64,000 nucleotides of DNA, taken from assembly GCA_001789205.1 (NCBI GenBank), contig MFYT01000071.1, forward strand, positions 1 through 64,000, read 5' to 3'. Position numbers and translations under genes: made by a program. The stretch is from Candidatus Raymondbacteria bacterium RIFOXYA2_FULL_49_16. GTDB lineage: Bacteria; Fibrobacterota; OXYB2-FULL-49-7; XYB2-FULL-49-35. The notes below the pieces were generated by a model. The model saw only the letters and a program-made list of their open reading frames with translations, was not told where the DNA came from and did not search any database. Positions 54,457 through 62,459 of this stretch are shown in pieces; position 1 is the stretch's first letter, and each line of letters opens with the position of its first letter.

Positions 54457-55446
54457 ATGCTTAATAACTCCGTCATTCTCGTCACTGGCGGCACTGGTTC
54501 GTTTGGAAAAAAGTTTATCTCCATGACCTTGAAAAAATACCCCAAGGTCAAAAAGATCATTGTCTATTCCCGGGACGAGATGAAACAGTGGGAAATGGCC
54601 AAGGAATACAACCATCCCAAACTGCGGTTTTTTATCGGTGATGTGCGCGATAAGGAACGACTCTACCGCGCGTGCAATGAGGTTGATTTCATTATTCATG
54701 CCGCTGCGCTTAAAATTGTGCCCACAGCCGAATACAACCCCTTTGAATTCATTAAAACCAATATCAATGGCGCCATGAACGTCATTGAATGCGCTCTGGA
54801 ACGCAAAGTAAAGCGCGTCATTGCCTTGAGCACGGACAAAGCCTGCAATCCCATCAACCTCTATGGCGCGACCAAACTATGCTCGGATAAATTGTTTGTA
54901 TCGGGTAATGCATATTCAGGTAAAAATGATATCCGTTTTGGCGTTGTCCGCTATGGCAATGTCATGGGCAGCAGGGGCTCCATCATACCGTATTTCAGGG
55001 AGCTAGCGCATACCGGCGTCCTTCCCATAACTGACGCGAGAATGACCCGCTTCATGATCTCCCTCGAACAGGGTGTCGAATTGGTCTGGCACGCGCTTGC
55101 GGACTGCATTGGCGGCGAAATCTACGTGAAAAAAATCCCCTCAATGAAAATTGTGGACATTGCCCGGGCAATTGCGCCAAAGGCAAAACTGAAAATTATT
55201 GGCACCAGGCCTGGCGAAAAACTCCATGAGGAAATGGTAAGTATTGAGGACGCGCCATACACCTATGAATACCCGTCGCATTTCAAGATTCTACCCCAAA
55301 TCCACGGATGGGCAAAGGAGCCCGGAAGAATAGGCAAGGGCAAACCATGCAAGGAAGGGTTCAGTTACAACAGCGGGACGAACCAGGAATGGATGACGCA
55401 AACGCAATTCAGGACATGGTTGGGGAAGGAATATAAGAAGGCATAA
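54457..55446 (+). CDS. pseB: PseB-like UDP-GlcNAc 4,6-dehydratase (inverting)
   Basis: Extended SDR with VTGGTGSFGKKFISMTLKKY, AALKIVPTAEYNP and the STDKACNPINLYGATK block carrying the Asp-Lys-Tyr set of PseB. It converts UDP-GlcNAc to the 4-keto-6-deoxy-AltNAc precursor of pseudaminic acid. The ATG at 54457 follows GGGAG; a GTG at 54445 is less likely. PseC, normally next, is separated here by a four-helix-bundle cassette. Confidence 0.87.
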   Translation: MLNNSVILVTGGTGSFGKKFISMTLKKYPKVKKIIVYSRDEMKQWEMAKEYNHPKLRFFIGDVRDKERLYRACNEVDFIIHAAALKIVPTAEYNPFEFIKTNINGAMNVIECALERKVKRVIALSTDKACNPINLYGATKLCSDKLFVSGNAYSGKNDIRFGVVRYGNVMGSRGSIIPYFRELAHTGVLPITDARMTRFMISLEQGVELVWHALADCIGGEIYVKKIPSMKIVDIARAIAPKAKLKIIGTRPGEKLHEEMVSIEDAPYTYEYPSHFKILPQIHGWAKEPGRIGKGKPCKEGFSYNSGTNQEWMTQTQFRTWLGKEYKKA

Positions 55447-55464
55447 GGGCCAGAGGGCCAAAGG
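55447..55464. repeat. GGGCCAAA-type octamers left of the second four-helix-bundle cassette
   Basis: GGGCCAGA (55447-55454) and GGGCCAAA (55455-55462), then GG, starting at the end of pseB (stop TAA at 55444-55446). Related reverse-complement octamers flank the gene on the right. Confidence 0.65.
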
Positions 55465-55486
55465 CGTGGATGGAAAAGTTGCAGCC

Positions 55487-55852
55487 ATGGAAATAAAGAC
55501 ATATCGAGATCTTGTTGTTTGGCAACAAGGTATTGCACTGGTAAAAAACGTATATGAAGCTTTAAAAAAGTTTCCCAAGTCAGAGACGTTTGGTTTGATT
55601 TCTCAGCTGCGTCGTGCGGTCATTTCAGTCCCGAGTAATATCGCAGAAGGCTATGGTCGTGGTCGTAAGGATTATGCCAGATTTTTGTCCATAGCATTAG
55701 GGTCTCTTTATGAAGTACAGACCCAAATTGAAATCGCCAAAGAATTGGGTTTTATTGAAGGGCAACAGTATAAGCAGTTACTTGAAAAAACTTCTGAAAT
55801 GGAGCGTATGCTTTCAAAACTTCATCGGGTCATTCGTCAACGTACATCATGA
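55487..55852 (+). CDS. four-helix-bundle protein (IVP/Avd-like family), second copy
   Basis: A 121-residue protein from the ATG at 55487 (MEIKTYRDLVVWQQGIALV) with SVPSNIAEGYGRG in the middle, the same signatures as the first copy at 52097 but clearly diverged. It is inserted between pseB and pseC, which are normally adjacent. Purine-rich octamers on its left and pyrimidine-rich related octamers on its right bracket the gene, as in the first cassette. Confidence 0.85.
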   Translation: MEIKTYRDLVVWQQGIALVKNVYEALKKFPKSETFGLISQLRRAVISVPSNIAEGYGRGRKDYARFLSIALGSLYEVQTQIEIAKELGFIEGQQYKQLLEKTSEMERMLSKLHRVIRQRTS

Positions 55853-55859
55853 TCCATAA

Positions 55860-55892
55860 CCCTTGCCCCTTTAACCCTTTGCCCCTTTTTTT
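55860..55892. repeat. CCTTTGCC-type octamers right of the second cassette
   Basis: CCCTTGCC, CCTTTAAC, CCTTTGCC and CCTTTTTT follow in steps of 8 bp, ending just before the pseC ATG. The reverse complement of the core, GGCAAAGG, resembles the left-side GGCCAAAGG. Confidence 0.6.
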
Positions 55893-55895
55893 AAT

Positions 55896-57050
55896 ATGAT
55901 TCCTTATAGCAGACAGCAGATTACCCGGCAGGATATTCATGCAATCGCCCAGGTGTTGAGGTCAAAATACCTGACAACTGGGCCGGCTGTAGAGGCATTT
56001 GAGACGGCTTTATGCAAGCTCACCGGTGCACGCTATGCTATTGCGTGTTCAAATGGGACCACGGCCTTGCACTTGGCTTGTTTGGCCATTGGGCTTGGCA
56101 AAGGCCATATTGGAATAACATCTCCTCTGACCTTTCTCGCATCAGCCAATTGTATCGAATACTGCGGTGCAAAAACAGCGTTTGTCGATATTGACCTGGC
56201 AACGCTTTGCCTTTCTCCTGCAAAACTCGATGAATATTGCAAAACGCGCAAGGTCCCCAAAGTCGTTATTCCCGTGGATTATGCAGGCATTCCCGCGGAC
56301 CTGCCTGCCATACATGCGCTGGCGAAAAAATACGGCTTCATGGTCATTGAAGACGCGGCACATTCAATTGGCTCAACATATTCGTACCATGGAAAAACGT
56401 ATCAATGCGGGTCATGCGCACATACGGATATTGCAACATTTTCATTCCACCCGGTCAAAAACATCACAACCGGTGAGGGAGGGGCTGTTCTGACAAACAA
56501 TGCCAGGCTTGCGGCCAAACTGCGTTTGCTGCGTTCCCATGGCATGACAAAAGACCCAGCCCTGCTTTCACGCAAGGATGGTCCCTGGTACTATGAAATG
56601 GTCGACCTTGGTTTTAATTACCGGATAACGGATATTCAGTGCGCGCTTGGGATTTCACAGCTCAAAAGGCTTGGCAAAATAAAAAAACAGCGTCAGGCAA
56701 TTGTACGGGAGTACAACCGGATTTTTACGGGCATTGAAGGCATTGTCACACCGCCATGGCCAAAACATGCTTCTCCCTGCCAGCACTTGTACCCAATCTG
56801 GTTTGCGAATGGATCGCGCGCGCGCATGGCAGCGTACAATACCCTTGCGGAAAATGGTATTCACGCGCAAGTGCATTACATTCCCGTATATATGCAGCCG
56901 TATTATGTTGAGAAATATGGAAAACAGGCAGGGCTATGCCAAAATGCTGAACGGTTTTACAATGCATGTCTGAGCTTGCCCCTGTATCCGGAGTTAACCA
57001 AACCACAGATAAAAAAGATCGTAGAATTAGTTGTAGAAGTTGTTGTATAA
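55896..57050 (+). CDS. pseC: PseC-like UDP-4-keto-6-deoxy-AltNAc aminotransferase
   Basis: DegT-family PLP enzyme of 384 residues. It starts MIPYSRQQITRQDIHAIAQV, has KYLTTGPAVEAFE, the PLP Lys in FSFHPVKNITTGEGGAVL, and IEDAAHSIGST. These match PseC, which aminates the PseB product. It is the third DegT-family enzyme in the island. Confidence 0.87.
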   Translation: MIPYSRQQITRQDIHAIAQVLRSKYLTTGPAVEAFETALCKLTGARYAIACSNGTTALHLACLAIGLGKGHIGITSPLTFLASANCIEYCGAKTAFVDIDLATLCLSPAKLDEYCKTRKVPKVVIPVDYAGIPADLPAIHALAKKYGFMVIEDAAHSIGSTYSYHGKTYQCGSCAHTDIATFSFHPVKNITTGEGGAVLTNNARLAAKLRLLRSHGMTKDPALLSRKDGPWYYEMVDLGFNYRITDIQCALGISQLKRLGKIKKQRQAIVREYNRIFTGIEGIVTPPWPKHASPCQHLYPIWFANGSRARMAAYNTLAENGIHAQVHYIPVYMQPYYVEKYGKQAGLCQNAERFYNACLSLPLYPELTKPQIKKIVELVVEVVV

Positions 57051-57090
57051 AAAGGTCTTCGGCCTTAACCTTAACACTAGCCTTTACCCA

Positions 57091-57882
57091 ATGCTCCTCG
57101 GCCTCAAAGTCGGCACAAACAACGATTATTACTCAGATGAAATAGACCGTTTATACGGAGAAGAGGCGTTTGATTACATTGAACTTTTTATTGTTCCAGG
57201 CACATTTGACCGGTTTGTTCACCTGTGGAAACAGAAGAAAATTCCCTATATTTTCCACGGCCCGCATTCCCTTGCTGGCATGAACCTCTCCAAGGTTGAA
57301 CACGAGGCCAATAACCATGAAAAAATGCGGGAAGTGGACCACTTTCAACGCGAGCTTAATCCCCAATACACGATTTTCCATGCCGGATTAGACGGAACCC
57401 TCGATGAAGCAATACGCCAACTGAAAGTATTTAAAAGCCAATATCCCGAGTTATTCGCAAGCGCGCTTGTTGAAAACAAACCAAAAATCGGGCTGCATAA
57501 GGAACAGTGCGTTGGCTATTCACAAGAACAGATCGCGCAAATCATGACCCAGGTGGGAGTGGGGTTTTGCCTCGATTTTGGCCACGCCTTTGCCGCTGCC
57601 GCATCACTGAAAAAAGACGAAAAAGCGTTTGTGTCGGATTTCATGACTCTTAACCCATCCATGTTTCATGTGTCCGACAGTTATTCAGGAAAAGAAATGG
57701 ATTCTCATTTGCACTTGGGCCTGGGTAATCTCGACCTGACATGGATTCTCTCGCTCATACCTCAGGCTGGACTGGTTACTTTGGAAACGCTCAAAGACAC
57801 CAAGGATAATCTCGATGATTTTGTTACTGATGTACGGTATGTCAGAAACATGCTAAATAGTTTCTGTTCAAAATCGGCATAA
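57091..57882 (+). CDS. TIM-barrel (AP-endonuclease-2/xylose isomerase-like) protein
   Basis: About 263 residues from the ATG at 57091: MLLGLKVGTNNDYYSDEI, IELFIVPGTFD, YIFHGPHSLAGMNL, TIFHAGLDGT, FCLDFGHAFAAA and MFHVSDSYSG. These His/Asp/Glu-containing strand ends suggest a metal-dependent isomerase/epimerase-like barrel. A TTG start at 57040 would overlap pseC and cross a hexamer-like repeat, so it is not preferred. Its last residues are encoded within an inverted repeat that follows. The role in the sugar pathway is unknown. Confidence 0.6.
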   Translation: MLLGLKVGTNNDYYSDEIDRLYGEEAFDYIELFIVPGTFDRFVHLWKQKKIPYIFHGPHSLAGMNLSKVEHEANNHEKMREVDHFQRELNPQYTIFHAGLDGTLDEAIRQLKVFKSQYPELFASALVENKPKIGLHKEQCVGYSQEQIAQIMTQVGVGFCLDFGHAFAAAASLKKDEKAFVSDFMTLNPSMFHVSDSYSGKEMDSHLHLGLGNLDLTWILSLIPQAGLVTLETLKDTKDNLDDFVTDVRYVRNMLNSFCSKSA

Positions 57883-57979
57883 ACGCTCGTTGAGCGGAGT
57901 CGAAACGAACGTTTATCTGGGCATGCGGGCACTTCGACTTCGCTTAGTGCCCGGATTCAACGAATTTTGAACAGATACT
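57859..57979. repeat. composite inverted-repeat element with two hairpins
   Basis: Outer arms: 57859-57874 (AGTTTCTGTTCAAAAT) and 57964-57979 (reverse complement AGTATCTGTTCAAAAT), matching at 15 of 16. Inside are two short palindromes: AACG/TCGTT pairing with AACGA/CGTT around GAGTCG near 57893-57924, and GGGCACT...AGTGCCC near 57927-57952. The inner parts carry TTCGACTTCGC-type sequence common in dispersed palindromic elements. It lies between the barrel gene and the fusion gene and encodes the barrel gene's last codons. Confidence 0.65.
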
Positions 57980-57999
57980 AAATAACAACTAAATATCTC

Positions 58000-59607
58000 A
58001 TGGTCCATATCTTCATCCAGGCGCGTATGACTTCATCCCGGCTTCCGGGAAAGGTTCTTATGCCCATGGCCCGCATGCCTCTTGTTGTTCTGTGCGCACA
58101 ACGCGCGGCAAACACAGGCTTGCCGGTTACGGTCCTTACCTCAAACGATCCCTCAGACCAGATCATCGAAGAAACCATGCGCAAGCATGAGATCAACTGT
58201 TTTCGCGGTTCGTTGAACAATGTCCTGGAACGGTTCATCAAGGCCGCTGAAATGCTTCCTGACTCATATGTCATTGTACGCCTCACTGCTGACAATGTTG
58301 TTCCTGACGGCGCATTTATCCAAGAGCTTGTTGACCAGCTCCAGGCAAAGGGTCTCGAATACCTCGGCACTTCCTCACCCCAGGACAGACTGCCCTATGG
58401 CCTTAGCGCAGAGGCCTTTACCGTGGCAGCGCTTCGCTCAATGGCGAAATACGGCCATGTGCCTGCTGTCATGGAGCATGTAACGCCCATGTTGCGTGCC
58501 TATGGATCAAAAGAGCTTTTCAGGCCAAAATCGCTCGAAAAAGACCTTAGCCAGCTTCGTTGCACCATTGACACGCAGGACGACTATGATCGCATGGTTG
58601 CCTTGTTCAAAGGCTGTAAAAACCCTGCTTCTCTGTCGTGGACAAACCTGTGTGAAAAGCTGGCCAAACTGCCTGGCCAACCAAAATTTCGTGTGCCTTT
58701 TTCCATAAAATACAGCACTGTGCATTCATGTATTACCCTGGGAACTGTGCAACTGGGCCTGGCATATGGCGCAACAAACAAGAGCGGCATGCCTTCTGAA
58801 AAGCAGGCAATCACTATTATCCACGAGGCAATCAAACACGGTGTTGTCACCCTTGATACTGCACGCGCCTATGGCGAATCCGAGGCCAGGCTTGGCAAGG
58901 CCCTTGCCAATGGCCTTGCCGCCCAAGTGCGGGTCATTACCAAGCTTTCCCCAGATTGCAAATCCCCCACAGATGTTGAATCAAGCATATATAAATCCTG
59001 TAAAAACCTTGGACAGACCAAATTGCAGACACTGTTGCTGCATCGCTGGGAAACGCACAAGGACAAAAAGATCTGGGACCATCTTGTTGGCTTAAAAAAA
59101 TCAGGCATTATTCAGGACCTAGGCGCTTCTGTTCAGGACACAAAAGAGCTTATGGATGCGCTCAAAGACCGCGATGTGTCCCTCATTCAACTGCCCTTTA
59201 ATCTGCTTGATTGGCGCTGGCTCAATCCCAAAGTACAAAATGCCCTAAAAAAGCGGCCAGATATCATTATCCATGCCCGAAGCGCCCTGCTCCAGGGAGT
59301 GCTCATTTCCCCCGCAAAGGCCTGGCCAAAGATTAAAGGGTTCAATGCCAGCCAGGCAGTGAAGAAGCTCGATACTTTGGTAAAAGAATTAAAGAGAAAG
59401 AACAAGACTGATCTATGCTTGGCCTATGTACGCGCTCAAGATTGGATAACGAGCATTGTGATAGGCCAGGAAAGTCTTGCTCAGCTCAGGGAAAATTTGA
59501 AACTCATGCTCCGGTCTCCGCTTACTCAGGAACAGTGCACGCGCGTACAGGATTGTTTCAAGCATAGTACGCCTGAAAAGCTCCTCAATCCAGCGCTCTG
59601 GAGTTAA
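58000..59607 (+). CDS. fusion of a SpsF/NeuA-like cytidylyltransferase and an aldo/keto reductase
   Basis: Residues about 1-230 are a nucleotidyltransferase domain: IFIQARMTSSRLPGKVLMP (nucleotide-binding loop of the SpsF/NeuA family), VIVRLTADNVVPD and RCTIDTQDDYDRM. Residues about 240-535 are an aldo/keto reductase: TLGTVQLGLAYGATN, the tetrad Asp and Tyr in LDTARAYGESEAR, Lys in VITKLSPD and His in LLLHRWE. The combination could activate and reduce one nonulosonate-like sugar. CMP or another nucleotide as donor is likely but unproven. Confidence 0.78.
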   Translation: MVHIFIQARMTSSRLPGKVLMPMARMPLVVLCAQRAANTGLPVTVLTSNDPSDQIIEETMRKHEINCFRGSLNNVLERFIKAAEMLPDSYVIVRLTADNVVPDGAFIQELVDQLQAKGLEYLGTSSPQDRLPYGLSAEAFTVAALRSMAKYGHVPAVMEHVTPMLRAYGSKELFRPKSLEKDLSQLRCTIDTQDDYDRMVALFKGCKNPASLSWTNLCEKLAKLPGQPKFRVPFSIKYSTVHSCITLGTVQLGLAYGATNKSGMPSEKQAITIIHEAIKHGVVTLDTARAYGESEARLGKALANGLAAQVRVITKLSPDCKSPTDVESSIYKSCKNLGQTKLQTLLLHRWETHKDKKIWDHLVGLKKSGIIQDLGASVQDTKELMDALKDRDVSLIQLPFNLLDWRWLNPKVQNALKKRPDIIIHARSALLQGVLISPAKAWPKIKGFNASQAVKKLDTLVKELKRKNKTDLCLAYVRAQDWITSIVIGQESLAQLRENLKLMLRSPLTQEQCTRVQDCFKHSTPEKLLNPALWS

Positions 59608-59610
59608 GTA

Positions 59611-60183
59611 TGTAGAGAAATTCAGGATCAACTGTTACAACTGCAAAAACAGTTTCCAGTTGTTTTGGTTACTGGGGCGCGGCAGACAGGAAAAACAACG
59701 CTGCTGCTTCAATGTTTTCCATCGCATACTTATGTCTTATGGACGGTTTTTACTCACGGGTTCACAATCCCTTCCGCTCATGCAGGGAATTAGTGAAAGT
59801 TTGGCTGGCAGGGCCGCGTTTTTATCCCTCTATCCTTGCACATGGCAAGAAATGCTTTCCATCCCCGGCCGCGATCATGATGAAATATATGATGCCTCCA
59901 GAATGGCAACACAAACTATCCAGGGGTTCTACCCCGAATTTCTTATTAATACCCAATTGGAACCTGCACAATGGCATGCGGCGTATCTGACCTCGTATCT
60001 CGAACGCGATGTCAGGAATATGAAGCATATCGGCGATCTTATGCGTTTTCAAACCTTTGTCGAGCTTCTGGCCGCTTGGGAAGGACAATGCCGTTGCCGC
60101 AGGCAGGATTCTGTCATTGGCCCGTGAGACAATGCCGGTGACCGATACCATTGCCATGACGCATTGGTCAGAGCGTAATGTTT
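59611..60183 (+). pseudogene. decayed AAA ATPase of the DUF4143 type
   Basis: The Walker A segment is intact in one frame (VTGARQTGKTTLLLQCFPSH, about 59677-59733), but the Walker B region (about 50 codons) is missing. The downstream part (YGRFLLTGSQSLPLMQ, LAGRAAFLSLYPC, LERDVRNMKHIG) is in another frame from about 59743, and a last piece (ILSLARETMPVT..) is in a third frame near 60100. There is no start codon before the Walker A part. The gene is dead and lies between the fusion gene and GDP-fucose synthase. Confidence 0.75.
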
Positions 60184-60212
60184 AGCAGTCTCAATATTCA
60201 CAGGAGTCACTT

Positions 60213-61148
60213 ATGGAAAAACAAGCAAAAATCTATATCGCGGGCCTCTATGGCATGGTTGGCGCCGCAATTGCCCGCAGTCTGAACAAAAAAGGCTTTA
60301 AAAACGTCATTGGCCACTCGTCCCAGGAATTGGACCTGCAAAACCAAGCTGCTGTTGACGCATTTTTTCGCAAAGAACGTCCAGACTATGTGTTCCTTGC
60401 CGCGGCCAAAGTCGGCGGCATCTACGCAAACAGCACCTATCCTGCTGAATTCATCTACAACAACCTCCAGATCCAGAACAATATCTTCAATTGCGCGCAT
60501 ATCTACCGGGTAAAAAAGCTGCTTTTCCTGGGAAGCTCGTGTATCTATCCAAAGCACGCTCCCCAGCCCATGAAAGAAGAACACCTTCTCACCAGCCCTC
60601 TTGAGCCCACCAACCAATACTATGCCATTGCCAAAATAGCGGGCATCATGATGACCGAGGCATACAACCAGCAATACCATACAAATTTCATTTCCTGCAT
60701 GCCCACAAACCTGTATGGCCCAAACGACAACTATGATGCCATGAATTCCCATGTTATTCCCGGACAAATCCGGCGTTTTCACGAGGCAAAAGTCGCGGGA
60801 AAATCCGAGGTGGTCATCTGGGGCACAGGCAAAGTCCGCCGCGAATTTCTCTATGTCGACGATCTTGCCGATGCCTGCGTGTTCATTATGCACGAATACA
60901 TTGGCAATCAGACCATCAATATTGGCAGCGGCCAGGAATTTACCATCCGCGAGCTTGCTGAAACCATTAAAAACGTGGTGAAATTCAAAGGCAAAATTGT
61001 TTTTGATGCTTCCAAACCCGATGGCACTCCCCGCAAGCTGCTCGACTCAAACAGATTGCATAAACTTGGCTGGAAGCCAAAGTTTTCGCTCAAACAAGGC
61101 CTTGCCCTGGCATACAAGGATTTTCTACTTGGCAAGGTGAGAATGTGA
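60213..61148 (+). CDS. fcl: GDP-L-fucose synthase
   Basis: NADPH-dependent epimerase-reductase acting on GDP-4-keto-6-deoxy-mannose. The NADP motif is [14 protein letters not shown], the catalytic Ser and Cys are in LGSSCIYP, and the Tyr/Lys pair in YYAIAKIAG. The conserved His is in NSHVIPG. Its usual partner Gmd is not in the window. CAGGAGT sits just before the ATG. Confidence 0.9.
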   Translation: MEKQAKIYIAGLYGMVGAAIARSLNKKGFKNVIGHSSQELDLQNQAAVDAFFRKERPDYVFLAAAKVGGIYANSTYPAEFIYNNLQIQNNIFNCAHIYRVKKLLFLGSSCIYPKHAPQPMKEEHLLTSPLEPTNQYYAIAKIAGIMMTEAYNQQYHTNFISCMPTNLYGPNDNYDAMNSHVIPGQIRRFHEAKVAGKSEVVIWGTGKVRREFLYVDDLADACVFIMHEYIGNQTINIGSGQEFTIRELAETIKNVVKFKGKIVFDASKPDGTPRKLLDSNRLHKLGWKPKFSLKQGLALAYKDFLLGKVRM

Positions 61149-61182
61149 TAGGTCGTGAAAAATTAAATATGAATTACTCTTT

Positions 61183-61224
61183 GCTGAAATGTCCGCGAAC
61201 CACGACAATGATTCTGCCAAGACG
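61183..61224. repeat. 42-bp direct repeat, left copy
   Basis: GCTGAAATGTCCGCGAACCA, then a run ending GCCAAGACG. It matches the copy at 62401-62442 at 34 of 42 positions, in the same orientation, and both begin a short frame MSANH..D.AKT. The MNT/HEPN pair lies between the copies. Confidence 0.6.
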
Positions 61225-61341
61225 CAGTTGTGTTGTCTCTGCTTGTCCTCGATTTGTCTGTTATTATAAATTATATTCTAACTGTGAAGAAGAACAGGTT
61301 TTCGTTGTCTTTGCTGAAGGCTTTATCGAGGTGGATTTCTC

Positions 61342-61719
61342 ATGAGTGAAAGAACTGTTCTGGAGCTTGACGATATCGGCAGGAAATCGTATTCCGATAT
61401 GCTTGCCAACCATCCTTTAAAGGCCGCGTCTCCTCAGATGGTTGAACGTGCCAAAGCAGTTGCCAGGGAGATGGCGGCGTTTCTTTCACGGGACTATGGC
61501 GCCAAAAAGGTGTGGCTGTTCGGATCGTTGGCGAATGGCGCCTTTTCAGCCGTCTCTGATTTGGACATAGCATATCAAGGTATTGAGCCCTCGTTTTATT
61601 TCCGTGTTTATGCAAGAATTTCCGAAATGTTCCAGCCATTCAATGTTGACCTTGTGGATGTGGATGACTGCAGGCCGGATTTGCTGAGAGAAATTCTTGA
61701 AAAAGGAATTATACTATGA
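61342..61719 (+). CDS. MNT-type nucleotidyltransferase (antitoxin-like)
   Basis: A 125-residue protein with the GSX10DXD motif (LFGSLANGAFSAVSDLDIA), typical of minimal nucleotidyltransferases. The ATG at 61342 follows GAGGTGG. The stop overlaps the HEPN start as ATGA. In characterised MntA-HepT pairs the nucleotidyltransferase neutralises the HEPN toxin by modifying it; that role is inferred here. Confidence 0.8.
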   Translation: MSERTVLELDDIGRKSYSDMLANHPLKAASPQMVERAKAVAREMAAFLSRDYGAKKVWLFGSLANGAFSAVSDLDIAYQGIEPSFYFRVYARISEMFQPFNVDLVDVDDCRPDLLREILEKGIIL

Positions 61720-62183
61720 CAGACCTCAAGGAGCACCTTGCGGGGCGGATTCGACAATACCTTACCGACTTAGTGCAGGTGCAGGAGCGAGTCCTAAAAG
61801 TTTGGGACGCCTATGAAAAAACGAAGAACGAGTTCCTGCTCGACAGTGTTGCGCTAAACCTCCAAAATTTTTACTCTGCAGTCGAAAATATGCTCAAAGC
61901 CATTGCGGAAAGGATAGACGGACACCTGCCCATAGGCGAAAATTGGCACTCCGAATTATTGGGCCAACTTTCGACTGAAGTTTCAGGCTTGCGACCGGCC
62001 GTGATTTCCCATGCAACAAAGGAAGGCTTAAGCGAATACCGGAGTTTCCGCCATATCGTACGGAATATCTATGCGTTCAATATGGATCCGAGAAAGATAA
62101 AACCCCTTATTGATAAGCTGCCCACGGCTACACAAGGTTTACAGAAGGAACTTATTGCATTTCTGGCTTTGCTGGGCTCGTAG
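61716..62183 (+). CDS. HEPN/HepT-like protein (toxin-like)
   Basis: A 155-residue helical protein. The likely HEPN signature region is YRSFRHIVRNIYAFNMD; the position where classic RX4-6H motifs have the catalytic His reads Asn, with an alternative His directly after the preceding Arg. It overlaps the MNT gene as ATGA, giving a bicistronic toxin/antitoxin-like unit. Confidence 0.75.
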   Translation: MTDLKEHLAGRIRQYLTDLVQVQERVLKVWDAYEKTKNEFLLDSVALNLQNFYSAVENMLKAIAERIDGHLPIGENWHSELLGQLSTEVSGLRPAVISHATKEGLSEYRSFRHIVRNIYAFNMDPRKIKPLIDKLPTATQGLQKELIAFLALLGS

Positions 62184-62313
62184 CATTATGATCAAGACCT
62201 GCTTGGTCCTTGTTTTTGACTCCCGCCAGCCTGGATACACCAGTGATTTTTGAATTGAACTCTGAAGGGCTGAACATCAGAGTAACTTCAGAGTTCTTTG
62301 GGTTCATATTGGG

Positions 62314-62375
62314 ATCAACCTTAACCTTGGCCTTCTTCTCTTCCTCGACCTCAACCTCAACCTCAACCTTCCCAT
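62314..62375. repeat. pyrimidine-rich hexamer array, first copy
   Basis: Degenerate 6-bp units such as ACCTTA, GACCTC and AACCTC in tandem, ending CTTCCCAT. The gap 62184-62459 holds this array and the right copy of the 42-bp direct repeat, and no gene I can support. A minus-strand open frame over the array encodes only V/E/K repeats and is not considered a gene. Confidence 0.75.
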
Positions 62376-62400
62376 GACCCAATCTCCCTGCTTCATCATC

Positions 62401-62442
62401 GCCGAGATGTCCGCGAACCATAACCATGATTATGCCAAAACC
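62401..62442. repeat. 42-bp direct repeat, right copy
   Basis: GCCGAGATGTCCGCGAACCA, then a run ending GCCAAAACC; 34 of 42 positions match the left copy at 61183. The small frame starting in it (MSANHNHDYAKTKRVVNT) ends in an ATGA overlap with the next gene. Confidence 0.6.
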
Positions 62443-62459
62443 AAGCGCGTGGTAAATAC

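Noticed and set aside
52097-55852. Diversity-generating retroelement suggested by Avd-like proteins
   Set aside because: No reverse transcriptase and no template/variable repeat pair is present in the window.
59660-60127. An intact gene from the ATG at 59660
   Set aside because: The first codons are a wrong-frame reading of the Walker A region; the protein matches an ATPase only after about 59743, so it is part of a pseudogene.
61145-61345. Small open frame after GDP-fucose synthase
   Set aside because: GTG start inside the previous gene, no ribosome site, no family, and low-complexity Cys-rich composition.
62152-62427. Minus-strand open frame over the hexamer array
   Set aside because: Encodes mainly V/E/K repeats arising from the array; overlaps the HEPN gene end.
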